From: DASXMT01 sp963812965
GTDB taxonomy: Bacteria; Actinomycetota; Acidimicrobiia; Acidimicrobiales; RAAP-2
Direction of reading: 5' to 3'
NCBI GenBank assembly: GCA_963812965.1
Contig: CAWEXG010000007.1
Span: 23,278 to 87,277, forward strand
DNA: 64,000 nt
How positions within the stretch are numbered: the first letter of the stretch is position 1; each line of letters opens with the position of its first letter. Under the pieces are notes generated by a model. It searched no databases. It was not told the DNA's origin and worked only from the letters and a program-made list of their open reading frames with translations. The translations under genes and the position numbers were made by a program. Below, in pieces: positions 1-8,974 of the stretch.

Positions 1-2022
1 TTCGATACCGTTCGACCGCGCCAGGATGATCTCGCGTTCGATGTCGGGCAGCTGTGCGAAGGCGTCGATGAGGAACGGGAACTCCTTCTTCGGTAGGCCG
101 GCCGAGACAGACAGCACCAGACTCCGGTCCACCGGGCTGGCGGGGATCAGTGTGCGGGGCCCGACGGTGGGAAGGAGGGGTTTGACGCCCTGAGGGAGCA
201 GCGGGAGATGGTGGGGGTGCGCATACAGCGCCACGCAGAGTGGATGCTCCAGGAGGCGTCCCGCCAGCTCCCTGTCGACATCAAAGGAGTGCACCCGGCA
301 GACGAACGGCATCCCGAGCCGCTCCATCAGTGGGATCTGGCCTTCCGCGTGCGTGGCCCAGTGCATAAGCACCACGTCCGGGTTCGCCTCGGCGATCGCC
401 TCTTCGAAGTCCAGTCGGCAGGGCGGTGCGCTCTCGGCTTTCGACACGGCCTCGTGGACTGATGACGCTGTTACGACTGCGCCTGAGCCTTCGAGTGCGT
501 CGATGTCTTCGCCGATATAGGTCTCGGAGATCACCGGGTACATAGCGCTATGGACATGCACACGCAACGGCCGTGTCGTGTGCGTCCGAGAGCGGACCCG
601 GCGAACTGACTCAGATTGTTGGGGGATGTCGCTCACGCGGTCCGGTAGGACGGTGCGGTAGTAACAGGCCACCGCAGGCAGGGCCAATGGCGGAGCCTGA
701 GTGAAAAGTCTCAGTGATTGGTCCCAGTCGAACGCAGCATTCAGCGACTCGTCGTAGCCGATGCCGCTGAACTCGGAGCGGAACGCAATGGTGTTTCGAT
801 CGATGTAGTTAGCCCGTTCGTGGCGGCTTCGATCGTACCGGGCGAACTCGAGCAGCGGTAACATGCCCGATCGCACCCCGCGCTGTGCACCCGGATCCTC
901 GTTGATGCGTGCCCCGTAGAGCGCATTGACCTCAAGGTAGTGCGAGAAGGTCCAGACGATGCTCCGGAGCCATTCGCGGTGCATGAGATTGTCGTCGTCA
1001 AGAAAGGCGATGATGTCACCGCCAGCTGCTTTAAGGCCGATATTGTAAGCGGCACCAGCTCCTCGCCGCTCGGGCGTGCGAACGACTCGAACGCGGGGGT
1101 CGTCGATGGTGGCGAGGTACTCCCCGGTCTCCTCTTTGTCCGAGTCATTCATGATGATCAGCTCAAATCGCTGATAACTCTGACCGAGCACGGAGTCGAT
1201 GGCTTCACGCAGCAGTGGGAGTCGATCCCGCGTGGCCAATGTCACCGACACCACCGGGCCCTCCTCGACCTCTGCTGCGTCGGCGATCCAGCTCATCACC
1301 GTTGGGACTTCCATCCGACTCATGAGCGTGCCCACGATATCGAGCTCTGCCGATGCCGTTGGCGAGGCGTTGTCGAGCGGTTGGGCTCCGAAATTCGACA
1401 AGATCTTCACGCAAGAGCTGACCCACCGCTCGAGCGATTTGAGCCACTCGGTATGACCTTCAAGGGCGTCCGCCTGGCTCGTCACTACACCGTCGAGCCG
1501 GGCAACCGCCTGCTCGAGCTCTGTGAATCGGTCCGTTGGACGGGCATCTGTGTGACGGCTTGTCGGCTCGTCGTCGGATACGCTCAGTGTGATTCGATCC
1601 AACTCGATAGGCGCAACCGTTGGATGGACCCACGCCGTGACAACGAGCGTCGCGGTGTCACTGACGGGTATCTCACTGAGATCCGCGATGAGATGCCATC
1701 CCGCGCCGGCGAGTGTTGCGTCGCCCAAAGCGGTCGCGACGTCTTCACGCCAGGGGTGACCGGTGGCCGCTCGTCCAACGAGTACTCCGTCCACATGCAC
1801 CGCGACGGCGAGAGCAGGTTGATCGCCGAATGCACTCCAACCGGATACGACGAGCGGACCCCGGGAGGCACTAGCTCCAGATTTCGGCTCATCGACCGAG
1901 CCGCGGAATTCGGGACCGGGTTCGCCAGTGCGGTGATGGCCGATCGGGGCGATTCGAACCCAATCCCGGAGCATGCGTAGCTCGCCGAGGCGATCGTTTG
2001 CCCATTGCCGACCAAACTTCAC
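1..2022 (-). CDS. Two-domain glycosyltransferase (GT2 plus GT4-like), 3' end outside window
   Basis: The frame is open from a GTG at 2022 to the left edge (674 codons), so the C-terminus is missing. GAGGA at 2032-2036 lies 9 bases before the GTG and decides the start. About 250 residues of beta-rich and then helical sequence come first, without a family signature I recognise. A GT-A (family 2) domain follows at about residues 253-480, opening with VVSVTLATRDRLPLL and carrying the metal/nucleotide-sugar motif FLDDDN near residue 341. A second region begins near residue 480 (VHVHSAMYPVISETYIG) and looks like the N-terminal half of a GT-B (family 4) enzyme. Such fusions usually build cell-surface glycans at the inner face of the membrane; donor and acceptor cannot be read from sequence. 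Confidence 0.8.
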   Translation of the reverse strand, partial: MKFGRQWANDRLGELRMLRDWVRIAPIGHHRTGEPGPEFRGSVDEPKSGASASRGPLVVSGWSAFGDQPALAVAVHVDGVLVGRAATGHPWREDVATALGDATLAGAGWHLIADLSEIPVSDTATLVVTAWVHPTVAPIELDRITLSVSDDEPTSRHTDARPTDRFTELEQAVARLDGVVTSQADALEGHTEWLKSLERWVSSCVKILSNFGAQPLDNASPTASAELDIVGTLMSRMEVPTVMSWIADAAEVEEGPVVSVTLATRDRLPLLREAIDSVLGQSYQRFELIIMNDSDKEETGEYLATIDDPRVRVVRTPERRGAGAAYNIGLKAAGGDIIAFLDDDNLMHREWLRSIVWTFSHYLEVNALYGARINEDPGAQRGVRSGMLPLLEFARYDRSRHERANYIDRNTIAFRSEFSGIGYDESLNAAFDWDQSLRLFTQAPPLALPAVACYYRTVLPDRVSDIPQQSESVRRVRSRTHTTRPLRVHVHSAMYPVISETYIGEDIDALEGSGAVVTASSVHEAVSKAESAPPCRLDFEEAIAEANPDVVLMHWATHAEGQIPLMERLGMPFVCRVHSFDVDRELAGRLLEHPLCVALYAHPHHLPLLPQGVKPLLPTVGPRTLIPASPVDRSLVLSVSAGLPKKEFPFLIDAFAQLPDIEREIILARSNGIE

Positions 2023-2131
2023 GCCGGTTGATCCTCGATCGTTCTGAACGAGCTGGCGCTGGGTGCCGTATCGTTCTGGCGTTCTCCGAGGTCGGGAGCG
2101 AGGTTCATCCGGGTTCGGCTTTCGTCAACAT

Positions 2132-2171
2132 TCCGCCATCTTTCCCAATTGTCCGCCATCTTTCCCAATTG
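2132..2171. repeat. Perfect 20-bp tandem duplication
   Basis: The unit TCCGCCATCTTTCCCAATTG occurs twice in direct succession (2132-2151 and 2152-2171), in the gap between the glycosyltransferase start and the end of the APC permease gene. It could be the trace of a small duplication or of an insertion-sequence end. I see no transposase next to it. Confidence 0.85.
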
Positions 2172-2259
2172 ATTGCCCACGAGGCATCCTGATTCCTCGC
2201 CGCCGGCAGCTCCGCCCAGGTGGGCGATATCGATCGGTTGGGGCCAGAGCAGAGCTGTG

Positions 2260-3930
2260 TCAATCGCTCCTGGGGGTGCCGAGTACCGGGGGAGCGGTGC
2301 GAGCATCCTCTCGTTTCTGGGTCCGGTACCAGCGGTCGAGCGGACGTTCGCCTTCCGGAAGGTGACGGGAGGCTCTCGTTCCGAGAGCGATGGCCACGTA
2401 GTAGATGACGACGCTGAATACCACGCAGGTCACCACGCAGATCCACTGGCTTTCCGAGTCTTTGTCGCCATGGCCGAACGGGCCCAGATAGCTCATCAGG
2501 ATCATGCCGACGATATAGGGAATGAGCCACGAAGCGGCACGCCACTCCTGTGCGGTGTGGCGAAAGGCAGGGCGTATGACTGCCAGTCCCACGAGAGCCA
2601 ATGCTCCGATGCCGACCACCGAGAACAGCTTGGCGATGGTGTCCCATCCGGTCCAGAGCAGGAGGAGATTGGCTACGACGAAGGCAACGGGAGCAACGAG
2701 ATTCGGGTGTCGAAGGCTGTACGGTCTCGACAGCTCCGGACCCGTCATCCGGATGACTCCCAACGCCAGGGGGGCCAACGCGTACATGAGCACAACGGCA
2801 GCAGTGACGAATTCGAGCAACTGCTCCCAGTCCGGGAACACCAGGATGATCAAGACGCCCGCCACGTAACAGATCCCGAGGCTCAAGAACGGGACTCCTT
2901 TACTGCTCAACCGGCTGAGTCGTCCGGGAAGGTAGCCCTCCACGGACATCGCGTAGGGGATACGCGATGCGGTGGCGGTATAGGTGAGCGCTGTCCCGGC
3001 GGGCGAGATGATGGCGTCGCTGTAGATCAGGTACGCGATCACGGAGAGGCCGAGTGCCGTAGTCAGACCGGCGTATGGGCCGAAGATCCCAGGAAAGGTG
3101 AGGTGGGGCCATCCTCCCGACAGATTCTGACCCGGTATCGCACCTACGAACGCGATCTGGAGCAGCAGGTACAGCCCGCCACCGATGATCACCGAACCGA
3201 TCACTGCCCGTGGGATGCTGCGTTGCGGTCTCTTGGTCTCGCCGCCAAGCTCCACCGCCTGTTCGAAGCCGATGAGGGCGAAGATGACGCCGCCACTACT
3301 CGTGGCCCGTAGAACCCCGAGGAGCCCATTGGGGAAGAAGCCACCGACGACGAAGTTGTGCACCTGAAACTTCGTCGAGACGAGTGCCAGCGCCACGACG
3401 AGTGGAATGAGGATCTTCCAGCAGACAACGACCGTATTGGTCTCCTTGAACTTACGGAGGCCGAAGGCGTTCAAGGTGGTGAAGCCGAGAAGGATGGCGG
3501 CAGCGACCACCTTGCCGAGAAGCGTCAGTACGACCGATCCGTCATGGAGGGCGGTCAATGCGGGAAGGTAGTTCCCGGCGTAGCGCAGTGCCGCCTCGGT
3601 CTCGATCGGAGCGATACACACCGTTCCGATCCATGTGAACCATCCGGAGAAGAAGCCGGTTACTCCACCGAAGCCGTACAGCGGAAATCGTGCCGTTCCT
3701 GCATCGACCGGAAACATGGTCCCGAGCTCGGCATAGACGAGCGCAATCGTGGTGACCATCGCACCGGCGATGATCCATGCCAACACGGAACTCCCGCCGG
3801 CTCCTCTCGCCGCGTCCAGGGCGGCGAAGAGCCAACCTGACCCGATGATGGCACCAACCGAGAGGAAGAGAAGGGATCGCTCGTCGAGTTCACGCCGGAC
3901 CACGGCATTGTTCCGTTGGAGCAGAGACAT
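2260..3930 (-). CDS. APC-superfamily amino acid permease
   Basis: The 556-residue protein has about twelve hydrophobic segments. It begins with the APC hallmark in the first helix (GAIIGSGWLF near residue 27), the unwound glycine-rich stretch that binds the amino acid backbone in this family. The conserved GFEQAVELGGETKRPQRSIPRA region near residues 220-240 corresponds to the helix 6/7 hinge and the acidic-to-basic loop of amino acid permeases. The protein would take up amino acids or polyamines across the cytoplasmic membrane; substrate is not predictable. The ATG at 3930 starts right before the family's conserved N-terminus. The C-terminal tail is charged and probably cytoplasmic. The gene is single and points toward the glycosyltransferase. 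Confidence 0.88.
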   Translation of the reverse strand: MSLLQRNNAVVRRELDERSLLFLSVGAIIGSGWLFAALDAARGAGGSSVLAWIIAGAMVTTIALVYAELGTMFPVDAGTARFPLYGFGGVTGFFSGWFTWIGTVCIAPIETEAALRYAGNYLPALTALHDGSVVLTLLGKVVAAAILLGFTTLNAFGLRKFKETNTVVVCWKILIPLVVALALVSTKFQVHNFVVGGFFPNGLLGVLRATSSGGVIFALIGFEQAVELGGETKRPQRSIPRAVIGSVIIGGGLYLLLQIAFVGAIPGQNLSGGWPHLTFPGIFGPYAGLTTALGLSVIAYLIYSDAIISPAGTALTYTATASRIPYAMSVEGYLPGRLSRLSSKGVPFLSLGICYVAGVLIILVFPDWEQLLEFVTAAVVLMYALAPLALGVIRMTGPELSRPYSLRHPNLVAPVAFVVANLLLLWTGWDTIAKLFSVVGIGALALVGLAVIRPAFRHTAQEWRAASWLIPYIVGMILMSYLGPFGHGDKDSESQWICVVTCVVFSVVIYYVAIALGTRASRHLPEGERPLDRWYRTQKREDARTAPPVLGTPRSD

Positions 3931-3998
3931 AGGCTGCTGCGGAACCTAGCGTAAAGCGGCTTCCAGAGAGGAAGTCCGTTTGTGAGGAGCGTCCGGGC

Positions 3999-4451
3999 TC
4001 AGGCGAGGAGGTTGCGGGCTCCGGGCCCCTCGTCACCGAGCATGTCACCTGGATTGGTGAGCCTGCACCGGTCAATGGACAGGCACCCGCATCCGATACA
4101 GCCGGTGAGCTGGTCACGGAGTTGTTGCAATTGGGCGATGCGGCTGTCGAGATCGTCACGCCACGATGCCGATAACCGGGCCCAGTCGTCCCGATTGGGG
4201 GTGCGCTCCTCGTTGAGCTCAGCGAGTGCAGCCTTCATGGTGCGCAGCGGGATGCCCACCCGTTGGGACGCACGGATGAATGCCACCCGGCGGAGAGTGT
4301 CTCGTCGGTAACGGCGCTGGTTGCCGGAAGTGCGCCGACTGGTGATGAGACCCTGTCGTTCGTAGAAGTGCAGCGCCGAGACGGCCACACCGCTTCGTGC
4401 TGACATCTGGCCAACCGTGAGCTCATGGACATCGAGAGGAATTTGTGCCAT
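3999..4451 (-). CDS. soxR: Redox-sensing MerR-family regulator SoxR
   Basis: The protein has 150 residues. A MerR-type winged helix occupies residues 10-80 (LTVGQMSARSGVAVSALHFYE), then a dimerisation helix, then four cysteines at 118, 121, 123 and 129 in the spacing CX2CXCX5C (CIGCGCLSIDRC). That spacing is the [2Fe-2S] ligand set of SoxR, which is oxidised by redox-cycling compounds and then activates transcription by untwisting a promoter with a long spacer. Exactly such a promoter lies 5 bases upstream on the opposite strand, so the likely target is the divergent questin-oxidase-like gene. In actinobacteria SoxR usually senses redox-active small molecules rather than superoxide as such. 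Confidence 0.93.
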   Translation of the reverse strand: MAQIPLDVHELTVGQMSARSGVAVSALHFYERQGLITSRRTSGNQRRYRRDTLRRVAFIRASQRVGIPLRTMKAALAELNEERTPNRDDWARLSASWRDDLDSRIAQLQQLRDQLTGCIGCGCLSIDRCRLTNPGDMLGDEGPGARNLLA

Positions 4452-4455
4452 AGCC

Positions 4456-4486
4456 TTGACCTAAACCTTAGTAGAGGTTCTACGGT
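4456..4486 (+). promoter_or_regulatory. SoxR-type promoter with 19-bp spacer and operator
   Basis: TTGACC (4456-4461) and TACGGT (4481-4486) are separated by exactly 19 bases, the overlong spacing typical of MerR/SoxR-activated promoters. The spacer holds the inverted repeat AACCT-N6-AGGTT (4464-4468 and 4475-4479). It faces the oxygenase gene starting at 4592. The soxR start codon ends at 4451, so binding here could also control soxR itself. Confidence 0.8.
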
Positions 4487-4591
4487 AACGGATACGAGGA
4501 AGGGAGCGAGGAAGAGTGCACAGAACACGGGCTGGTTTCTCGGTTGTCCGGTGGGCACGTCTACTCACTGACCGTTGAGCGGGAGGACGAT

Positions 4592-5470
4592 ATGAGCGAA
4601 GCAACGTCGGTCTTGGACGAGGCGTTTGAACGGATGGCGGCATCTGGCTTCGAACTGCCGAACGGGTTTGTCAATCACGGGCCCATGGCGTGCGAAGCCT
4701 TGGCAGCTCTTCGTTGTGACGATGAGATCGACAGCTGGGCACGACGGTTTGCTCGGTCGGGCGGGGCAGCGATCGAGCCGGTCTCGCCGTCCGGTTTCGA
4801 GTGGCAAGACGAGCTGGGTGTTTACCGGCGGCTCCCGGAGTGGATCGGATATTTTGAGCAGGCGATCGCCGCTGACGGATGGCCTGCCGTCGTTGAGGTG
4901 TGGGTACCACGGCTGATGCCCGGACTGTCTGTTGCTCTGTTCCACGGCGCCATCAGAGTGGCCCATGCCGTTCGAGCCATCGATGCCGTCGACACTGCAC
5001 CGCGCCGAGCTGAGTTGGCACGGGCTCTCGGCTACTGGGCTGCTCGCTTCCGCGTCGGACAGCCACCGATCGAGGACGGTGCTGTTGATGATGTGCGGTT
5101 GGCTGTGACCATCACCGCCGCTGACGGTGCCCGGGCATACTTGGCTCAGCCCACCATCCTGAACCTGCACGGTGTTACGGGCGCAATGGCGGTTGAGATC
5201 TTCGCTGATCACATCCCGGCCCCGGCTGGCGCTGCCGGGTTGGCTCAAGTGCGCGCCGAACATGCTGCGCTCTACGGCGGTACTGGGACAGCTGACGATG
5301 CGGTTGTCACTACTTCGGACAGCACTCGAGATGATGAACTGGCGTGGACGGCAGCGAGCAGTGGGGACCCCCATGAGGTCAAGCTGGTCGAAGCGTGCCG
5401 ACGAGGGTTTGTGACGACGGGCGATCCGATCTTCGTCGCGGCGGCGGAGACGGTGACGGGCCTACGGTGA
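4592..5470 (+). CDS. Questin oxidase-like protein (DUF4243 family)
   Basis: The 292-residue protein carries NHGPMACEALAAL near residue 28 followed by WARRF, the N-terminal signature of the DUF4243/questin oxidase family; fungal members cleave anthraquinones by a Baeyer-Villiger-like reaction. GGGAGGA at 4581-4587 lies 4 bases before the ATG at 4592, which I prefer to the further upstream GTG at 4544. The gene follows the SoxR-type promoter at 4456-4486. SoxR responds to redox-active quinone-like compounds, so an enzyme that oxidises polycyclic quinones is a sensible target; that link is inference. The C-terminal region (VKLVEACRRGFV near residue 260) also fits the family. No cofactor motif is visible, as is usual for it. 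Confidence 0.8.
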   Translation: MSEATSVLDEAFERMAASGFELPNGFVNHGPMACEALAALRCDDEIDSWARRFARSGGAAIEPVSPSGFEWQDELGVYRRLPEWIGYFEQAIAADGWPAVVEVWVPRLMPGLSVALFHGAIRVAHAVRAIDAVDTAPRRAELARALGYWAARFRVGQPPIEDGAVDDVRLAVTITAADGARAYLAQPTILNLHGVTGAMAVEIFADHIPAPAGAAGLAQVRAEHAALYGGTGTADDAVVTTSDSTRDDELAWTAASSGDPHEVKLVEACRRGFVTTGDPIFVAAAETVTGLR

Positions 5471-5489
5471 CGGCTTCGAGTGCAGTGGC

Positions 5490-6683
5490 TTACCGAGGAG
5501 CCCGTGGCATCCCGAGACCGATCATGGCGATGATGTCCCGCTGAATCTCGTTGGTCCCTCCGCCGAAGGTGAAGATGGTTTGGCCTCGAGCGTTGCGCTC
5601 GAGGCGACCTCGCAGGACGGCGCCAGGTGAGCCTTCTGGGAGATAGCCCGCCTGACCAATGACCTCGAGGAGCAGACGATAGGCCTCGAGGGCGAACTCG
5701 GTACCGAACACCTTCGTGGCCGAAGCATCGGCTGGACTCAAGCCCTTGTTCGATGCCCATGCAACCTTCCAGTTGATGAGCTTCAAGAACTCTGCCTTCG
5801 CATGCACCCGGGCGAGGTGTGTACGTACCCACTCTTGGTCGATGACTCGTCGCCCATCGGCCAGCATCTCCTCCTGCGCCCATGTCCGCACTTCGCTCAG
5901 ACTGCGGAGGATGCCCGACACGGGGCAGATGGCGACACGCTCGTGGTTGAGCTGGTTGGTGATGAGTTTCCAGCCCTGGTTCTCGGCACCGACCAGGTTC
6001 TCCACCGGGACCCGTACGTCGTCGTAGTAGGTCGTGCTGGTGATATCGCCGGCGATCGTGGGGAGTGGCGTCCACCGGAAACCTGCAGCGGTGGTCGGGA
6101 CGATGAACACCGACAGTCCCTTGTGCTTGGCGACGTTCGGATCGGTCCTCGCTGCCAACCAGATGTAGTCGGCGTACTGGATAGCGCTGGTGTAGAGCTT
6201 CTGGCCCGTGATCACGTACTCGTCGCCGTCTCGGATGGCTCGGGTCTTCAGCGACGCCAGATCAGTGCCGGCCGTGGGCTCGGTGTAGCCGATGGCGAAG
6301 TGCACTTCACCTCGGAGAATGCCGGGCAGGATGCGGTTCTTCTGTTCCTCGGTGCCCAGTGCCATGAGCGTAGGGCCCACGCTATTGAGTGTGAGCAGCG
6401 GCAACGGGACTCCGGCCCAGTGTGACTCCTCCACAAAGATCATCTGCTCGATGGCGCCCCGACCCTGGCCTCCGTACTCGACTGGCCAACCCAGCCCGAG
6501 CCAGCCGTCCTCACCCATCCGCCGGATGTACCGGGTGTAGGTCGACTCCGTATTCCCGGATCCGTCGTCGCTGTCGTTCCCGCCGTCACCGTTGTTGCCT
6601 TCTACCTCGTCCACGAGGCTGGCGAAGTAGGAACGTAACTCGTTCTTGAGGTCTTCTTGGTCCGGTGTAAATGCCAGGTGCAT
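5490..6683 (-). CDS. Acyl-CoA dehydrogenase
   Basis: At 397 residues this is a standard-length flavoprotein acyl-CoA dehydrogenase. The FAD/substrate motif IGYTEPTAGTDLASL lies near residue 130 and the C-terminal family signature FGGGTNEIQRDIIA near residue 378. An unusual acidic insertion rich in Gly, Asn and Asp (VEGNNGDGGNDSDDG) is present at about residues 26-42, between the first helices. The enzyme would desaturate an acyl-CoA in fatty acid or sterol side-chain degradation and pass electrons to ETF. The ATG at 6683 starts the usual N-terminus (MHLAFTPDQEDL). The gene stands alone, convergent with the oxygenase gene and divergent from the surface-protein gene. Confidence 0.92.
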   Translation of the reverse strand: MHLAFTPDQEDLKNELRSYFASLVDEVEGNNGDGGNDSDDGSGNTESTYTRYIRRMGEDGWLGLGWPVEYGGQGRGAIEQMIFVEESHWAGVPLPLLTLNSVGPTLMALGTEEQKNRILPGILRGEVHFAIGYTEPTAGTDLASLKTRAIRDGDEYVITGQKLYTSAIQYADYIWLAARTDPNVAKHKGLSVFIVPTTAAGFRWTPLPTIAGDITSTTYYDDVRVPVENLVGAENQGWKLITNQLNHERVAICPVSGILRSLSEVRTWAQEEMLADGRRVIDQEWVRTHLARVHAKAEFLKLINWKVAWASNKGLSPADASATKVFGTEFALEAYRLLLEVIGQAGYLPEGSPGAVLRGRLERNARGQTIFTFGGGTNEIQRDIIAMIGLGMPRAPR

Positions 6684-6797
6684 CTGGCTCCTCTCGTATC
6701 CTCCGCACGATAATCATCGGAGACGATCGGCGGCTACTGAGTCGGCTCGGTGTGCCGAGCCCTACCCGTCACGGTTATGCCTGGCCGAACATCTCCT

Positions 6798-6826
6798 GTC
6801 GTTGTAGTGTCGGCACTGACAACGAC
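6798..6826. promoter_or_regulatory. Inverted repeat in the divergent intergenic region
   Basis: The 330-base gap between two divergent genes (6684-7012) holds no convincing ORF. It contains the stem GTCGTTGT-AGTG (6798-6809), a TCGG loop, CACT, one bulged G and ACAACGAC (6819-6826). No gene ends here, so a terminator makes no sense. It may be an operator or a structured leader of the acyl-CoA dehydrogenase gene. Confidence 0.4.
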
Positions 6827-7012
6827 AAACGTTGGTCATGGCGGTTTCGAAATTCGTGGCGGAATTAATTTAGGCGAAGAGCTATTCGACCCGGCCGTTA
6901 GTAATCGGGGTGTCGAGTCGGTAGCTGGCGTAGTAACTCGCACCCCACGATGAGCCCACATGGCGGGCGCATGTAGTTGTGCTGTGGTCACAACGAGGCG
7001 AGGAGATGGTTG

Positions 7013-8971
7013 GTGCGAGTTTCTGCGGTTCTTTCAGTTGCATGGGCGCGAGCGCCCAAGATCTGGATCTCTCGACGGGGAAGGGGTGGCGGGCACCACC
7101 GAGCACGCCGGCTGGCGACCCTGATGGCCGCTGTCGTTACGGTGGGCGGTGTCATGTCGATGGTCGTGGGCGTGAGCAACGCCTGGGCCACGAACAGCGT
7201 TGGCCCCGGATACGGGGTCGACGTCGGCGGTCACAACAGCGGTGCCTACTCCATCACGACGACTGACGGCCAGATGCTCGGCTACTGCATCACACCCGGT
7301 CTTGCCAGTCCCACCCAGATCCCGGACGACGTGTACAGCCCGATCGGAGCGGCTCCGAACGGGGGACTTGCGTACCTGAGCTACTTTGCCGCCACCTTCC
7401 AGGGTGGGTTCCCTGGGTACGACACCAACGACGTCGACGCGGCAGTGGCGTACATCGCCTACGGAACGGGTCTGGGATCGGCGCCGCTCGCACTGGTGAA
7501 CATCATCGAGGCGAACATGAGCGCGTACCCGGGGCCATGGACGGTCACGATCGTCCCGCCGTCCGGCGGCAGCTACACCACCGGCACCAACTACACCGGC
7601 GACGTCACCGTCACTGCTGCCAACGGCAACGGGGTCCCAGGTCTCGCCATCACCGCGCCGGCAACCGGCGGGACTGGCCAGTGGTCCAACTTCGTGTGGC
7701 TGCCGAATGTGGCGACAGACGTAACCGACGCCGCCGGTCATCTGCCGTTCCAGTTCAGCCAATCGGCTCCTGGCGGATTCTTGGAAGGGTTCTCGGTCGT
7801 TGGTGGAGCACCTGGCTCCACCCCGGTCGAGTACGGACCACCCGCCGGTTCGGGCGGCCAGAGCATGTTGGCCGCTGTTGCCGGCCCGAGTCCGTCGGCG
7901 GTGATCAACGGCACGATGAGCTCCCCGGTGACGCCCGGTTCCCTCGTCATCACGAAGACGGATTCGGACACGAAGGTCGGTCTGCCCGGCGCGCAGTTCA
8001 CCGTCTACTACGACGCGGCTGACAACGGCGTCTTCTCGACACAGATCGTCGGGCCAAACTCCGACGGCAGCTTCACGACGGGAGCAGACGGCAAAATCAT
8101 CGACCCGGCCGGCGCGCTGGCATCGCTCCTCCCTGGCACTTACCGGGTGACGGAGACCGTCGCGCCACCCGGCCATACGCTGCCGACCCCGGCGTACCAG
8201 GACGTGACAATTCCGGTTGGCGGCGGGGCTGAGACGGTGACGTTCGCCGACCAGACGGTACCGAAGATCGCCACGGTCGCCACGGGCGTGAGCCAGGTCG
8301 GCATAGCGATCAGCGACACCGCCACCTTGACGGCGGCGTCAGCCCATGCGACCGGGACGATTACGTTCAGGGCCTACGGTCCGTTCGCAACGGCTTCGGC
8401 GGCAACGTGCACGTCAGTGAACCTGGCGTTCACGTCGACACCGGTCACGGTGGACGGCTCGGGGACGTACCAGATGACATCGGGCTATACGCCGACGGCA
8501 GTCGGTCTCTACGAGTGGATCGAGAGCTACTCCGGGGACACCAACAACACGGCTGTCGCAGGATCGTGTGGCGACGCTGGTGAGACGACGGCGGTGGTGA
8601 AGGTCACCACGACCGCGACGGTTCAGGCATCAGGTGACACCCCCATCGCCGACACGGTTGTCGTCCAAGGCCCGCTGCCGGCCGGGTCGGTGATCACCTC
8701 CACGCTGTACCACGCATCCGATACGACGTGCGTCACACCGCTATGGACGGCTCCCGGCGTTGTGACCGGAACGGCCACCAGCTACCAACTCGACGGGATC
8801 ACCGAGCCCGCCGGGTCCTACCAGTGGGTCGAGACGGTGAAGCTGCCCAACGGCACGACGGTTGCCACCGGGAGCTGTAACGCTGCGCTGGAATCGAGCA
8901 CGGTGCTCGCAAGTATCCCTGCTGCCACGCAGGCAGCGGTCTCGGCTACACCGGCGTCGGTAACGGGCTGA
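7013..8971 (+). CDS. Secreted SpaA/Cna-B-type surface protein
   Basis: From the GTG at 7013, preceded by AGGAGA at 7001-7006, the protein has 652 residues. A long basic N-terminus leads into a hydrophobic segment (LMAAVVTVGGVMSMVVG) and a probable signal peptidase site near the sequence NAWA. A globular region follows (GYCITPGLASP; YIAYGTGLG) that I do not recognise with certainty. Near residue 310 comes a prealbumin-like SpaA/Cna-B domain (SLVITKTDSDTKVGLPGAQF), the fold of Gram-positive pilins and adhesins. Two or three Ig-like repeats complete the protein. No LPXTG-type anchor or C-terminal membrane helix follows in this frame. The L,D-transpeptidase gene starts 4 bases downstream, suggesting a joint role at the cell wall. 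Confidence 0.75.
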   Translation: MRVSAVLSVAWARAPKIWISRRGRGGGHHRARRLATLMAAVVTVGGVMSMVVGVSNAWATNSVGPGYGVDVGGHNSGAYSITTTDGQMLGYCITPGLASPTQIPDDVYSPIGAAPNGGLAYLSYFAATFQGGFPGYDTNDVDAAVAYIAYGTGLGSAPLALVNIIEANMSAYPGPWTVTIVPPSGGSYTTGTNYTGDVTVTAANGNGVPGLAITAPATGGTGQWSNFVWLPNVATDVTDAAGHLPFQFSQSAPGGFLEGFSVVGGAPGSTPVEYGPPAGSGGQSMLAAVAGPSPSAVINGTMSSPVTPGSLVITKTDSDTKVGLPGAQFTVYYDAADNGVFSTQIVGPNSDGSFTTGADGKIIDPAGALASLLPGTYRVTETVAPPGHTLPTPAYQDVTIPVGGGAETVTFADQTVPKIATVATGVSQVGIAISDTATLTAASAHATGTITFRAYGPFATASAATCTSVNLAFTSTPVTVDGSGTYQMTSGYTPTAVGLYEWIESYSGDTNNTAVAGSCGDAGETTAVVKVTTTATVQASGDTPIADTVVVQGPLPAGSVITSTLYHASDTTCVTPLWTAPGVVTGTATSYQLDGITEPAGSYQWVETVKLPNGTTVATGSCNAALESSTVLASIPAATQAAVSATPASVTG

Positions 8972-8974
8972 CCG

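Noticed and set aside
2173..3312. A 379-codon plus-strand frame opposite the APC permease
   Set aside because: Composition is that of an antisense frame and no motif is present, whereas the permease is clear on the other strand.
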